Assembly: GCA_002307055.1 (NCBI GenBank)
Contig: DBTM01000034.1
Location: forward strand, 41,360 to 51,151
Origin: Clostridiales bacterium UBA1316
GTDB lineage: Bacteria > Bacillota > Clostridia > Oscillospirales > Oscillospiraceae
Reading direction: 5' to 3'
Length of the DNA stretch: 9,792 bases
The translations under genes and the position numbers were made by a program. How positions within the stretch are numbered: the first letter of the stretch is position 1; every line of letters starts with the position of its first letter. Below, piece by piece: positions 1-5,572 of this stretch. The notes beneath the pieces were generated by a model. That model searched no databases. It was not told where the DNA came from and saw nothing but the letters and a program-made list of their open reading frames with translations.

Positions 1-186
1 ACGGTTATGGCGGGACTTATTATGAGCCTATATCCCGATAGTACCGACATGCGCACCGTATACTCGACAGCTTTCTTATTCTTCGTCATACCCGCCGTGA
101 TTGGCGCGCTCGGTGTAATCATTTTTATCCAAAAAGAAACAAAAGGAAAATCTCTCGACCAACTCGCCGAGGCTGATGGCAAATAA
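1..186 (+). CDS. Major-facilitator transporter, C-terminal fragment
   Basis: The window opens inside this gene: 61 codons are readable in frame 1 before a TAA stop at 184-186. The peptide has a hydrophobic stretch with Phe, Ile, Val and Gly (about residues 24-44 of the fragment), which fits the last transmembrane helix of a 12-helix transporter. It is followed by a short charged tail with ETKGKSLDQL, the motif that typically follows the last helix of sugar-porter-like major-facilitator (MFS) proteins. The substrate cannot be told from this tail. The gene ends just before a hairpin terminator and runs convergently towards the regulator gene. MFS membership rests on the tail motif and hydrophobicity only, as the rest of the gene is outside the window. 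Confidence 0.75.
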   Translation, partial: TVMAGLIMSLYPDSTDMRTVYSTAFLFFVIPAVIGALGVIIFIQKETKGKSLDQLAEADGK

Positions 187-202
187 ATACCGCCGATAAA
201 AA

Positions 203-234
203 CAGGGGGCATTTTACTGCCCCCCTGCTTTTTT
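203..234. terminator. Bidirectional Rho-independent terminator
   Basis: CAGGGGGCA (203-211) pairs with TGCCCCCCTG (218-227), with one bulged C, around a 6-nt loop. A T-run (229-234) follows on the plus strand, and an A-run (198-202) precedes it, giving a T-run on the minus strand. It can therefore end both the transporter gene and the convergent regulator gene, which stops at 238. Confidence 0.9.
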
Positions 235-237
235 ATA

Positions 238-1200
238 TCATATAATTTTTCCTGTTTGCGAAACATCAAAGCCGGCGGCTTTCTGAATATCGTTCTTGAA
301 ATCGTCGTGCAGCATGACATCCAACATCGCTTCGAACTGCGGTTTGTCCACATCGGATTTTTTAATCACGAGATCATAACACTCCGTCTGAAGTGGAATA
401 AATGATACGCCTGTCATGCTCTGGCAGCCTTTTTCGCTGCCGATACCAAGATCGGCTAAGCCGCCCGACACCTGCGTCGCGACTGCCAGATGCGTCTTGA
501 ATTCACTGTTGTAGCCGTTGATGGTCTCACCTGAAATCCCCATGAGCCTGAGCCGTTCGTCGAGCAGGACACGGACACCGCTGCCCTTTTCTCTGTTGGC
601 AATCGTTATGTCGTTTCTTTTCAAGTCTAACCATCCGACAATACTTTTCGGATTACCTTCCTGGATATAGAAGCCTTCTTTTCTCTGCCCGATCCGGACA
701 ACAACAGTGGGTATTCCGGGCATCATCTTTTTAATATAGGTTAAATTGTACGCATCTTCATCGCCGTCCCAAAGATGCGCCGTCGCAACATTGACCTTTC
801 CCTGATAGAGCGCATAAATACCGTTATAGCTGCCGAGGTGAGAGCGATAGACAGGTATATTTTCATATTTTGTATTCAAATGGCTGACGAGTATATCAAG
901 TGAAACATCCTGCCCGCAGATGATGAGCTCGCTTCCCTTTATAATATCGTCGCGAGCGGTCTGTAGGGGGAGCTGACTTCTTCTCGTGGATACATTGTTT
1001 TGCTCCAGCCAGGTGTTTGCCGCGCTTTTCCCCTTCGATCGCTGCAGATAAGCATCGACCTCCGCCTGAGATACCCGCATCTGCTTTCCGACCTTTGAGC
1101 AATTGAGCTCTCCCCTTTTTATAAGCTCATAAACGGTATTTCTCGCAATTTTCAGTATAACGGCTACTTCCTGTACATCTAACAGTTCACGATCTATCAC
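238..1200 (-). CDS. One-component regulator: excisionase-type HTH fused to a PBP-like (molybdate-binding) domain
   Basis: This 320-residue cytoplasmic protein has no signal peptide. Residues 6-52 form a MerR/excisionase-type helix-turn-helix (LLDVQEVAVILKIARNTVYE, then VGKQMRVSQAEVDAYL). A linker of about 35 residues leads to a periplasmic-binding-protein-like domain at about 90-310. That domain has the hallmarks of the PBP_like/COG1910 family: SHLGSYNGIYAL (120-131), YNLTYIKKMMPG, NREKGSGVRVLLDERL (202-217), a GY...TH..VA stretch near 229-241, and an FIPL..E.YDLV block near 267-278. Such proteins are regarded as sensors of molybdate or related oxyanions. Its divergent position to two modA genes supports a ModE-like role, by analogy only. 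The start is GTG at 1198-1200, with AGGAG nine bases upstream. The gene is probably autoregulated, given the repeats around its promoter. Whether it represses or activates cannot be read from sequence. Confidence 0.88.
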   Translation of the reverse strand: MIDRELLDVQEVAVILKIARNTVYELIKRGELNCSKVGKQMRVSQAEVDAYLQRSKGKSAANTWLEQNNVSTRRSQLPLQTARDDIIKGSELIICGQDVSLDILVSHLNTKYENIPVYRSHLGSYNGIYALYQGKVNVATAHLWDGDEDAYNLTYIKKMMPGIPTVVVRIGQRKEGFYIQEGNPKSIVGWLDLKRNDITIANREKGSGVRVLLDERLRLMGISGETINGYNSEFKTHLAVATQVSGGLADLGIGSEKGCQSMTGVSFIPLQTECYDLVIKKSDVDKPQFEAMLDVMLHDDFKNDIQKAAGFDVSQTGKII

Positions 1201-1232
1201 AAAATGCAGCTCCTATCAACGTTGAATTCCAT

Positions 1233-1265
1233 GTACATTATTATTATAACATTTTTAGTACATTA
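1233..1265. repeat. Direct repeat GTACATTA x2, candidate operator of the regulator promoter
   Basis: GTACATTA occurs at 1233-1240 and again at 1258-1265, 25 bp apart start to start. The two copies flank the minus-strand -10 box, one at the expected start site and one overlapping the end of the -35. The first copy is embedded in the 8-bp palindrome ATGTACAT (1231-1238), and another TGTACA lies inside the gene at 1172-1177. The arrangement suits autoregulation. The binding protein is not known from sequence. Confidence 0.45.
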
Positions 1266-1270
1266 GTAAA
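1243..1270 (-). promoter_or_regulatory. Promoter of the regulator gene
   Basis: On the minus strand, a perfect TATAAT at 1248-1243 lies 16 bp downstream of a weak -35, TTTACT (1270-1265). A start site near 1236 would give a leader of about 36 nt before the GTG. The -10 lies between two direct copies of GTACATTA (plus-strand reading). Confidence 0.6.
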
Positions 1271-1377
1271 TAACGAAATTTAAATGAACACAACATCCTG
1301 TAGACAGCACCATATAGACAGGTTTTATATTGTGTTTGTTTTAGCATGACATGTTTGTCATATAATTTCATGTCTTA

Positions 1378-1406
1378 TTGTTACTAATCATTATCATTCA
1401 TATAAT
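1378..1406 (+). promoter_or_regulatory. Candidate distal promoter of the stalk-modA gene
   Basis: TTGTTA (1378-1383) and a perfect TATAAT (1401-1406) are separated by 17 bp, a sigma-A-type arrangement. The leader would be about 110 nt. It competes with the closer promoter at 1442-1470, and either or both may be used. Confidence 0.5.
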
Positions 1407-1441
1407 CAGCTGCGCATATATTAATGCGTACTTTTTGTTTG

Positions 1442-1470
1442 TTGCTTTTTGATTATGCTTGATATATAAT
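1442..1470 (+). promoter_or_regulatory. Candidate proximal promoter of the stalk-modA gene
   Basis: TTGCTT (1442-1447) and a perfect TATAAT (1465-1470) are separated by exactly 17 bp. The predicted start site near 1477 gives a leader of about 50 nt. The -10 box forms the left arm of a perfect dyad (1464-1482), so a protein bound there would block this promoter. Confidence 0.6.
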
Positions 1471-1482
1471 TTGTCATTATAT
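1464..1482. promoter_or_regulatory. Operator-like dyad over the proximal -10 and start site
   Basis: ATATAAT (1464-1470) and ATTATAT (1476-1482) are perfect 7-bp inverted arms around TTGTC. The left arm contains the -10 box and the right arm covers the expected start site. TATAT-rich half-sites recall the general look of ModE operators, but the regulator here has an unrelated HTH type, so that resemblance is not evidence of ModE binding. A repressor site is inferred from position. Confidence 0.45.
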
Positions 1483-1525
1483 CGGAGCGCTTAAGCATCC
1501 GAAATTTACACTCCGGAGGATAAAC

Positions 1526-2656
1526 ATGAAAGGCATTTACAAAAAAGCACTTGCAATCATTTTAGCGGCCATGCTGCTACTGAGCATGTCTACCGTTTTT
1601 GCTTCTGCGGCTTCAGTGCCGACGATCTCAATTGACGGCAAGCCGATTTCAATCGCCGCTTCTTACGGAACACCTTACGTTGATTCTGCCAACCGGACAC
1701 AGGTACCGATCCGCGTTGTCGCCGAAGCACTGGGTGCGACGGTCACTTGGGATCAAAGCACTGTAACGGCAGTTATCGACAAAACAATTAAAATCAAGCT
1801 CGGTGACAACACAATCAGCACCGCTTACGGCACAATAAGCATGGACACGACGTCAATCGCTTCAAACGGACGCATCTATGTCCCCGTCCGGTTCCTGTGC
1901 GAGGCTCTTGGCTATGATGTTAACGCCACAACGACAAATGGTGTGACGGCGGATATCATCACAAAGGTTGAGCTGACTATTTCAGCGGCGGCAAGTCTCA
2001 AAAACGTGCTGACGGAAATGCAGAGTCTATACCTTGCGGAAAAGCCGAATACAAAGCTGAGCTTTAACTTTGGCGCGTCGGGAACGCTCCAGACACAGAT
2101 TGAACAGGGTGCCACCGCAGACGTGTTTTTCTCAGCCGCATCCAGCAACATGAGCGCGCTGAAAACCAAAGGTCTCCTCATCGACAGTACGATTAAGAAC
2201 CTGCTTGGTAATGATGTCGTTTTAATCGTCCCAAAAGATTCAACACTTGCCATCAGCAGCTTTGCTGATGTTGCAAATAGTTCTGTTAAATCCATTGGTT
2301 TAGGCGAACCGACTTCTGTTCCTGCCGGCAAGTATGCGCAGGATGTCTTTACCTACTATAAAATTTGGGATCAAGTAAAAGCTAAAGCTGTCTTCGGTAC
2401 ACCGGTCACGCAAATCCTCACCTGGGTAGAGACAGGAAACGTCGATTGCGGCGTTGTCTACTCCACCGATGCCGCCGCCTCGTCAAAGGTTAAAGTTATC
2501 GCGACAGCTATTGACGCGTCACATACACCAATCATCTATCCGGCGGCTGTGGTAAAAGCTTCTGTTCATTCGGCGGCTGCCTCGGATTTTGTAAACTTTT
2601 TGTCCTCAGCCGAAGCGAAAGCTTTATTTGTTAAATACGGATTCAGAAACTTGTAA
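1526..2656 (+). CDS. Secreted stalk-domain/ModA fusion, molybdate-binding protein
   Basis: This 376-residue protein starts at ATG 1526, with GGAGG (1515-1519) six bases upstream. Residues 1-28 are a Sec signal peptide (basic MKGIYKK, a hydrophobic core, and cleavage likely after ASA at 26-28). There is no lipobox cysteine. Residues 31-147 match the copper-amine-oxidase-N-like 'stalk' domain, with two related halves: QVPIRVVAEALGATVTWD at 59-76 and YVPVRFLCEALGYDV at 118-132. Residues 148-376 are a complete ModA domain: SAAASL (153-158), GASGTLQTQIEQGATADVFF (183-202), SVPAGKYAQD (264-273) and CGVVY ending at Tyr312. Ser in the AAAS and SG segments and this Tyr correspond to oxyanion-binding positions of known ModA proteins. 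It should bind molybdate or tungstate outside the membrane. The stalk may hold it in the wall or on a partner. Typical ModA proteins are about 250 residues and lack the stalk. A terminator follows the gene directly. Confidence 0.88.
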   Translation: MKGIYKKALAIILAAMLLLSMSTVFASAASVPTISIDGKPISIAASYGTPYVDSANRTQVPIRVVAEALGATVTWDQSTVTAVIDKTIKIKLGDNTISTAYGTISMDTTSIASNGRIYVPVRFLCEALGYDVNATTTNGVTADIITKVELTISAAASLKNVLTEMQSLYLAEKPNTKLSFNFGASGTLQTQIEQGATADVFFSAASSNMSALKTKGLLIDSTIKNLLGNDVVLIVPKDSTLAISSFADVANSSVKSIGLGEPTSVPAGKYAQDVFTYYKIWDQVKAKAVFGTPVTQILTWVETGNVDCGVVYSTDAAASSKVKVIATAIDASHTPIIYPAAVVKASVHSAAASDFVNFLSSAEAKALFVKYGFRNL

Positions 2657-2671
2657 GCAATTAAAAGCGCC

Positions 2672-2717
2672 ATGAGATGCCGCCTGCAGGATATTTCTGC
2701 GGCGGTTTCTCATTTTT
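2672..2717 (+). terminator. Rho-independent terminator between the two modA genes
   Basis: ATGAGA (2672-2677) pairs with TCTCAT (2708-2713), and GCCGCC (2679-2684) pairs with the GGCGG-T strand (2701-2706), with one G-T wobble. GCAG (2686-2689) pairs with CTGC (2697-2700), with minor bulges and a short loop. TTTTT follows to 2717. It starts 16 bases after the stop codon and should end most transcripts of the stalk-modA gene. Confidence 0.88.
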
Positions 2718-2843
2718 GCGGATAATGAAAGTTTGAATACTGCTTTTCGTGACACACTATTTATGCTAAACTGGGTATATCACTTTTTAATGCTGTATTT
2801 ATGTCCGAAAATACCTGCACGGCGGACATATTCTATTTATTAA
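2718..2843 (+). promoter_or_regulatory. Leader and promoter region of the lipoprotein modA operon
   Basis: After the upstream terminator, the lipoprotein modA should need its own promoter. The region is AT-rich, but only weak boxes are visible: TTGAAT at 2733-2738 with CACTAT 16 bp later, and isolated TATGCT (2762-2767) and TATATC (2776-2781). A perfect 8-bp inverted repeat, TATGTCCG (2800-2807) and CGGACATA (2823-2830), with a 15-nt spacer ends 15 bases before the ribosome-binding site. It could be an operator or a leader hairpin. Which boxes work cannot be decided from sequence. Confidence 0.4.
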
Positions 2844-2858
2844 TTGGAGAACCAAAAC

Positions 2859-3683
2859 ATGAAAAAGCTACTCTTTACAAGCCTTGCGATTATATTGTTG
2901 TTTACACTCTTTGGCTGCGGGACAAATACACAGCCGTCGCAAAGCGCCTCTCCTTCGTCCTCACTGCAAACATCTTCCTCCCCGGCATCCGCTGCCGAGC
3001 TGACGATCTTTGCCGCGGCAAGCTTGACTCAACCGCTCAGCGATATCATTAATTCGTATAAAACCGTTGCGCCTGACGTTAAGATCACCGCCAGCTACGG
3101 CGGCAGCGGAGCGCTGCAGACGCAGATTGAAAACGGCGCACCGGCGGACATTTTTTTCTCGGCGGCGGAAAAGCAAATGGATACACTCGATAAGGAAGGC
3201 CTTGTTATCACCTCCTCAAAAGTCGATCTTCTGAAGAATGAAATCGTCCTTATCGTTCCGAAGGCTCTTCCTGTTATGGTCGGCAGCTTCGGCGATGTCG
3301 CTACAGACGCCGTCAGTAAAATAGCCCTTGGTGATCCCGCAAGCGTCCCTGCCGGTCAATATGCCCAGGATACCTTCAATTATTTGAAAATCTGGGACAA
3401 GGTCTCCGGCAAAGCGATCCTCGGATCAGACGTGAAGCAGGTCCTCTCCTGGGTAGATTCCGGAAACGCTGACTGCGGGATTGTTTATAAAACCGACGCT
3501 CTGTCGGACAGCAGTGTAAAGATCGTTGCAGAAGCCCCAAACGGGAGCCATACGCAGGTCATCTATCCCGCGGCTATTCTCAAGACCAGCGCCAATCAAG
3601 ATGCCGCTGCTGCTTTTATTAAATATCTGCAGTCGGACGACAGCCTGAAAGTCTTTACCAATTATGGTTTTTTAACCGATTGA
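2859..3683 (+). CDS. modA: ModA, molybdate-binding lipoprotein of the ABC importer
   Basis: This 274-residue extracytoplasmic binding protein delivers molybdate (possibly tungstate) to ModB/ModC. ATG 2859 is preferred over the in-frame TTG at 2844, because GGAGA (2846-2850) overlaps that TTG and sits eight bases before the ATG, and because the lipoprotein signal then starts correctly with MKKLL. Lipobox LFGC has its Cys at residue 20, followed by a Ser-rich linker (about 27-43), as expected for a membrane-tethered Gram-positive binding protein. The ModA domain at 47-274 shows FAAASL (51-56), GGSGALQTQIENGAPADIFF (81-100), SVPAGQYAQD (162-171) and CGIVYKTDA, with Tyr210 at the expected oxyanion-contact position. 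It shares long matching blocks with the upstream stalk fusion (for example SVPAGxYAQD and LxxNxxVLIVPK), so the two are paralogues. ModB starts 31 bases downstream, consistent with one operon. Confidence 0.93.
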   Translation: MKKLLFTSLAIILLFTLFGCGTNTQPSQSASPSSSLQTSSSPASAAELTIFAAASLTQPLSDIINSYKTVAPDVKITASYGGSGALQTQIENGAPADIFFSAAEKQMDTLDKEGLVITSSKVDLLKNEIVLIVPKALPVMVGSFGDVATDAVSKIALGDPASVPAGQYAQDTFNYLKIWDKVSGKAILGSDVKQVLSWVDSGNADCGIVYKTDALSDSSVKIVAEAPNGSHTQVIYPAAILKTSANQDAAAAFIKYLQSDDSLKVFTNYGFLTD

Positions 3684-3714
3684 TCTTGACGTTATAGATG
3701 AGGTAGGAAACATA

Positions 3715-4416
3715 ATGGATTATTCTCCGCTTTGGATATCTCTGCGCACCGCGCTCATCGCAACAGTATTTGCCGTTATCATCGGGATTATCGCCGCTTA
3801 TTACGTTATCCGGCTCGGTAAAATACTCAAGGGCGTCGCCGACGGCATTCTAACGCTGCCTATGGTCCTGCCGCCCACGGTGGTCGGTTTCTTTCTGCTT
3901 GTTTTTTTTGGTGTGCACGGCCCCGCAGGGCAGTTTTTTCTGTCCGTTTTTAAAGAGAAAATCGTCTTCTCATGGTACGCGCCGATCATAGCCTCAACGG
4001 TTGTCGCGTTCCCTCTTATGTACCGAACAATGCGCGGAGCCTTTGAGCAGTTTGACAGGACGCTAATCTATTCAGGCCAGACGCTTGGTCTCAAAAACAC
4101 CTATATATTTTGGAGAATCATCCTTCCGAATTGCCGATACAGCATCATTGCCGGGACTGTTCTGGCCTTTGCCAGAGGCCTCGGCGAATTCGGCGCAACC
4201 ATCATGCTGGCCGGAAATATTCCGGGAAAGACAGCGACGATCTCCATCGCCGTATATTCTGCGATGGCAGCCGGGGACGATGCGCTCGCTTACAAATGGG
4301 TATTGATTGATCTCGCCATTTCATTTGCCGTCATGCTCGTTATGAATCTCGTCACGGGTGAAAGCTCAAAGCACCGACGGAATGCGATTCCGTCGGCGAA
4401 AGGGGGCATTATGTAA
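3715..4416 (+). CDS. modB: ModB, molybdate ABC transporter permease
   Basis: This 233-residue integral membrane protein is close to the usual ModB length. About five hydrophobic helices are visible, beginning with residues 8-32. LPMVLPPTVVG (48-58) is characteristic of ModB/CysT-type permeases. The EAA-type cytoplasmic loop that docks onto the ATPase is at about 118-140 (SGQTLGL...WRIILP), followed by ARGLGEFGATIMLAGNIPGK, a well conserved ModB segment. It forms the oxyanion channel as a dimer. Start ATG 3715 follows AGGAAA with normal spacing. The stop TAA (4414-4416) directly abuts the modC ATG in the same reading frame, so the two genes are almost certainly translationally coupled. Confidence 0.95.
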   Translation: MDYSPLWISLRTALIATVFAVIIGIIAAYYVIRLGKILKGVADGILTLPMVLPPTVVGFFLLVFFGVHGPAGQFFLSVFKEKIVFSWYAPIIASTVVAFPLMYRTMRGAFEQFDRTLIYSGQTLGLKNTYIFWRIILPNCRYSIIAGTVLAFARGLGEFGATIMLAGNIPGKTATISIAVYSAMAAGDDALAYKWVLIDLAISFAVMLVMNLVTGESSKHRRNAIPSAKGGIM

Positions 4417-5472
4417 ATGTCTCTGGAGGTTGATATTAAAAAGTCTTGGCCGGACTTCAGGCTGGACGTTCGTTTCAAAGCCGAACGCGAGATTGTCGGC
4501 TTTCTTGGCGCTTCCGGCAGCGGAAAAAGTATGACGCTCAAATGCATCGCCGGCATTGTCACCCCTGATGAGGGTGTTATTATTTCCGACGGCGTTCCTC
4601 TGTTCGACTCTGATAAACGAATAAACGAACCGCCTCAAAAGCGGCGGGCAGGCTACTTATTTCAAAACGCCGCGCTTTTCCCGAATATGACGGCGGAACA
4701 GAATATCCTCTGCGTTATGAAGAATGCGCGGGACAGCACGCAAAAGCAGTCAAAGGTTAAAGACATACTCACCCTCATGGGGCTCGGCGGCTTGCAGCAC
4801 CGTTTTCCGTCGGAGCTCTCCGGCGGTCAGCAGCAGCGCGTCGCTTTGGCGCGCATCCTCATGTCCGAGCCGCACATTCTGATGCTTGACGAGCCATTTT
4901 CAGCGCTTGACAGCTATCTGCGCTGGCAGCTTGAACAGGAGCTCAGCACCCTTCTAGGCAGCTTCGGCGGCACTTCCCTTTTCGTCTCCCACAACAGAGA
5001 CGAGGTCTACAGATTGTGTGACAGGGTCATCGTCATCGCCGGCGGTTCGGTTGTCGCCGACAGCGACAAGTGGGAGCTGTTTAACAACCCGCAAACTTAT
5101 GACGCCTGCCTCCTGACAGGCTGCAAAAACATTTCAACAACAAGCAAACCGGTTGAGCATACCGTTTATGCCGAGGAATGGGATATGGCATTAGACTGCG
5201 GTGCCAAAGCTGCCGATGAAATCCGATATGTCGGTATCCGGGCGCACGACCTTATTCTGACAGATACCATAAACCTCCCGAATTCCTTTGAATACGACAT
5301 TATCAGCACCCTCCGCGATACCTTCAGCTACATCCTCCTGATCAAGAAGAAAAACTCTTCATCCAGCCAAACATTACGTCTTGAAATGAGCCGCGAAAAA
5401 TACGAAACAATGAAAACGCCGCCGAAGTATGTGCATTTGCCGCCGGAGAAGCTGCTGCCGCTGGCGAAGTAA
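4417..5472 (+). CDS. modC: ModC, molybdate ABC transporter ATP-binding protein
   Basis: This 351-residue cytoplasmic ATPase, essentially the usual ModC length, powers import through ModB. All ABC motifs are intact: Walker A GASGSGKS (31-38), Q-loop Gln83, signature LSGGQ (134-138), Walker B ILMLDE (154-159), D-loop SALD (162-165) and switch His192 in VSHNRDE. The C-terminal part, from about residue 240, has the length and position of the TOBE/MOP regulatory domain of ModC (IRYVGIRAHDLIL near 270-285). That half is less conserved, so oxyanion binding there is by family analogy. Translation starts at ATG 4417, immediately after the modB stop, with AGGGGG (4401-4406) inside the end of modB as ribosome-binding site. 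Confidence 0.95.
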   Translation: MSLEVDIKKSWPDFRLDVRFKAEREIVGFLGASGSGKSMTLKCIAGIVTPDEGVIISDGVPLFDSDKRINEPPQKRRAGYLFQNAALFPNMTAEQNILCVMKNARDSTQKQSKVKDILTLMGLGGLQHRFPSELSGGQQQRVALARILMSEPHILMLDEPFSALDSYLRWQLEQELSTLLGSFGGTSLFVSHNRDEVYRLCDRVIVIAGGSVVADSDKWELFNNPQTYDACLLTGCKNISTTSKPVEHTVYAEEWDMALDCGAKAADEIRYVGIRAHDLILTDTINLPNSFEYDIISTLRDTFSYILLIKKKNSSSSQTLRLEMSREKYETMKTPPKYVHLPPEKLLPLAK

Positions 5473-5572
5473 AGATAGACACAGGCGTATTCGGTGAATA
5501 AATCACAGTGCATTTATCTTTATGCTTTATAATGTTATTAACAGCATTGATATATAAATCGGAGGAGAACCC
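5473..5572 (+). promoter_or_regulatory. Gap between modC and the methyltransferase gene, with a weak promoter
   Basis: This 100-bp gap has no convincing terminator. A perfect TATAAT lies at 5528-5533, but no good -35 box is seen at 16-18 bp upstream. The methyltransferase gene may be read through from the mod operon, from this weak promoter, or both. Confidence 0.35.

Larger units (their letters stand above)
1201..1525. promoter_or_regulatory. Divergent regulatory region between the regulator and the mod genes
   Basis: This 325-bp AT-rich region contains no plausible gene. It holds one minus-strand promoter and at least two plausible plus-strand promoters. Besides the separately listed elements, it contains ATGACA-tgtt-TGTCAT (1346-1361), whose inner GACATG is also inverted against CATGTC at 1369-1374 around a third TATAAT (1361-1366). 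It also contains CGCAT-N6-ATGCG (1413-1417 and 1424-1428). The sequence TTTGTCAT occurs twice (1354-1361 and 1470-1477), each time touching a TATAAT box. The density of dyads around -10 boxes points to a tightly controlled divergent promoter region. Confidence 0.65.

Noticed and set aside
1201..1525. Moco or Tuco riboswitch upstream of the mod genes
   Set aside because: The proximal promoter leaves a leader of about 50 nt, too short for the Moco aptamer. Even with the distal promoter, I could not recognise its helices. A covariance-model search would settle it.
1912..2331. 139-codon open frame on the minus strand
   Set aside because: It overlaps the ModA domain coding sequence in antisense and shows no known motif.
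2844..2858. Upstream TTG start for the lipoprotein modA
   Set aside because: It would add MENQN before the signal peptide and place the ribosome-binding site inside the coding region. The ATG at 2859 has the proper spacing and gives a normal lipoprotein signal.
5328..5513. 61-codon open frame on the minus strand
   Set aside because: It is antisense to the end of modC, with no ribosome-binding site or recognisable motif.
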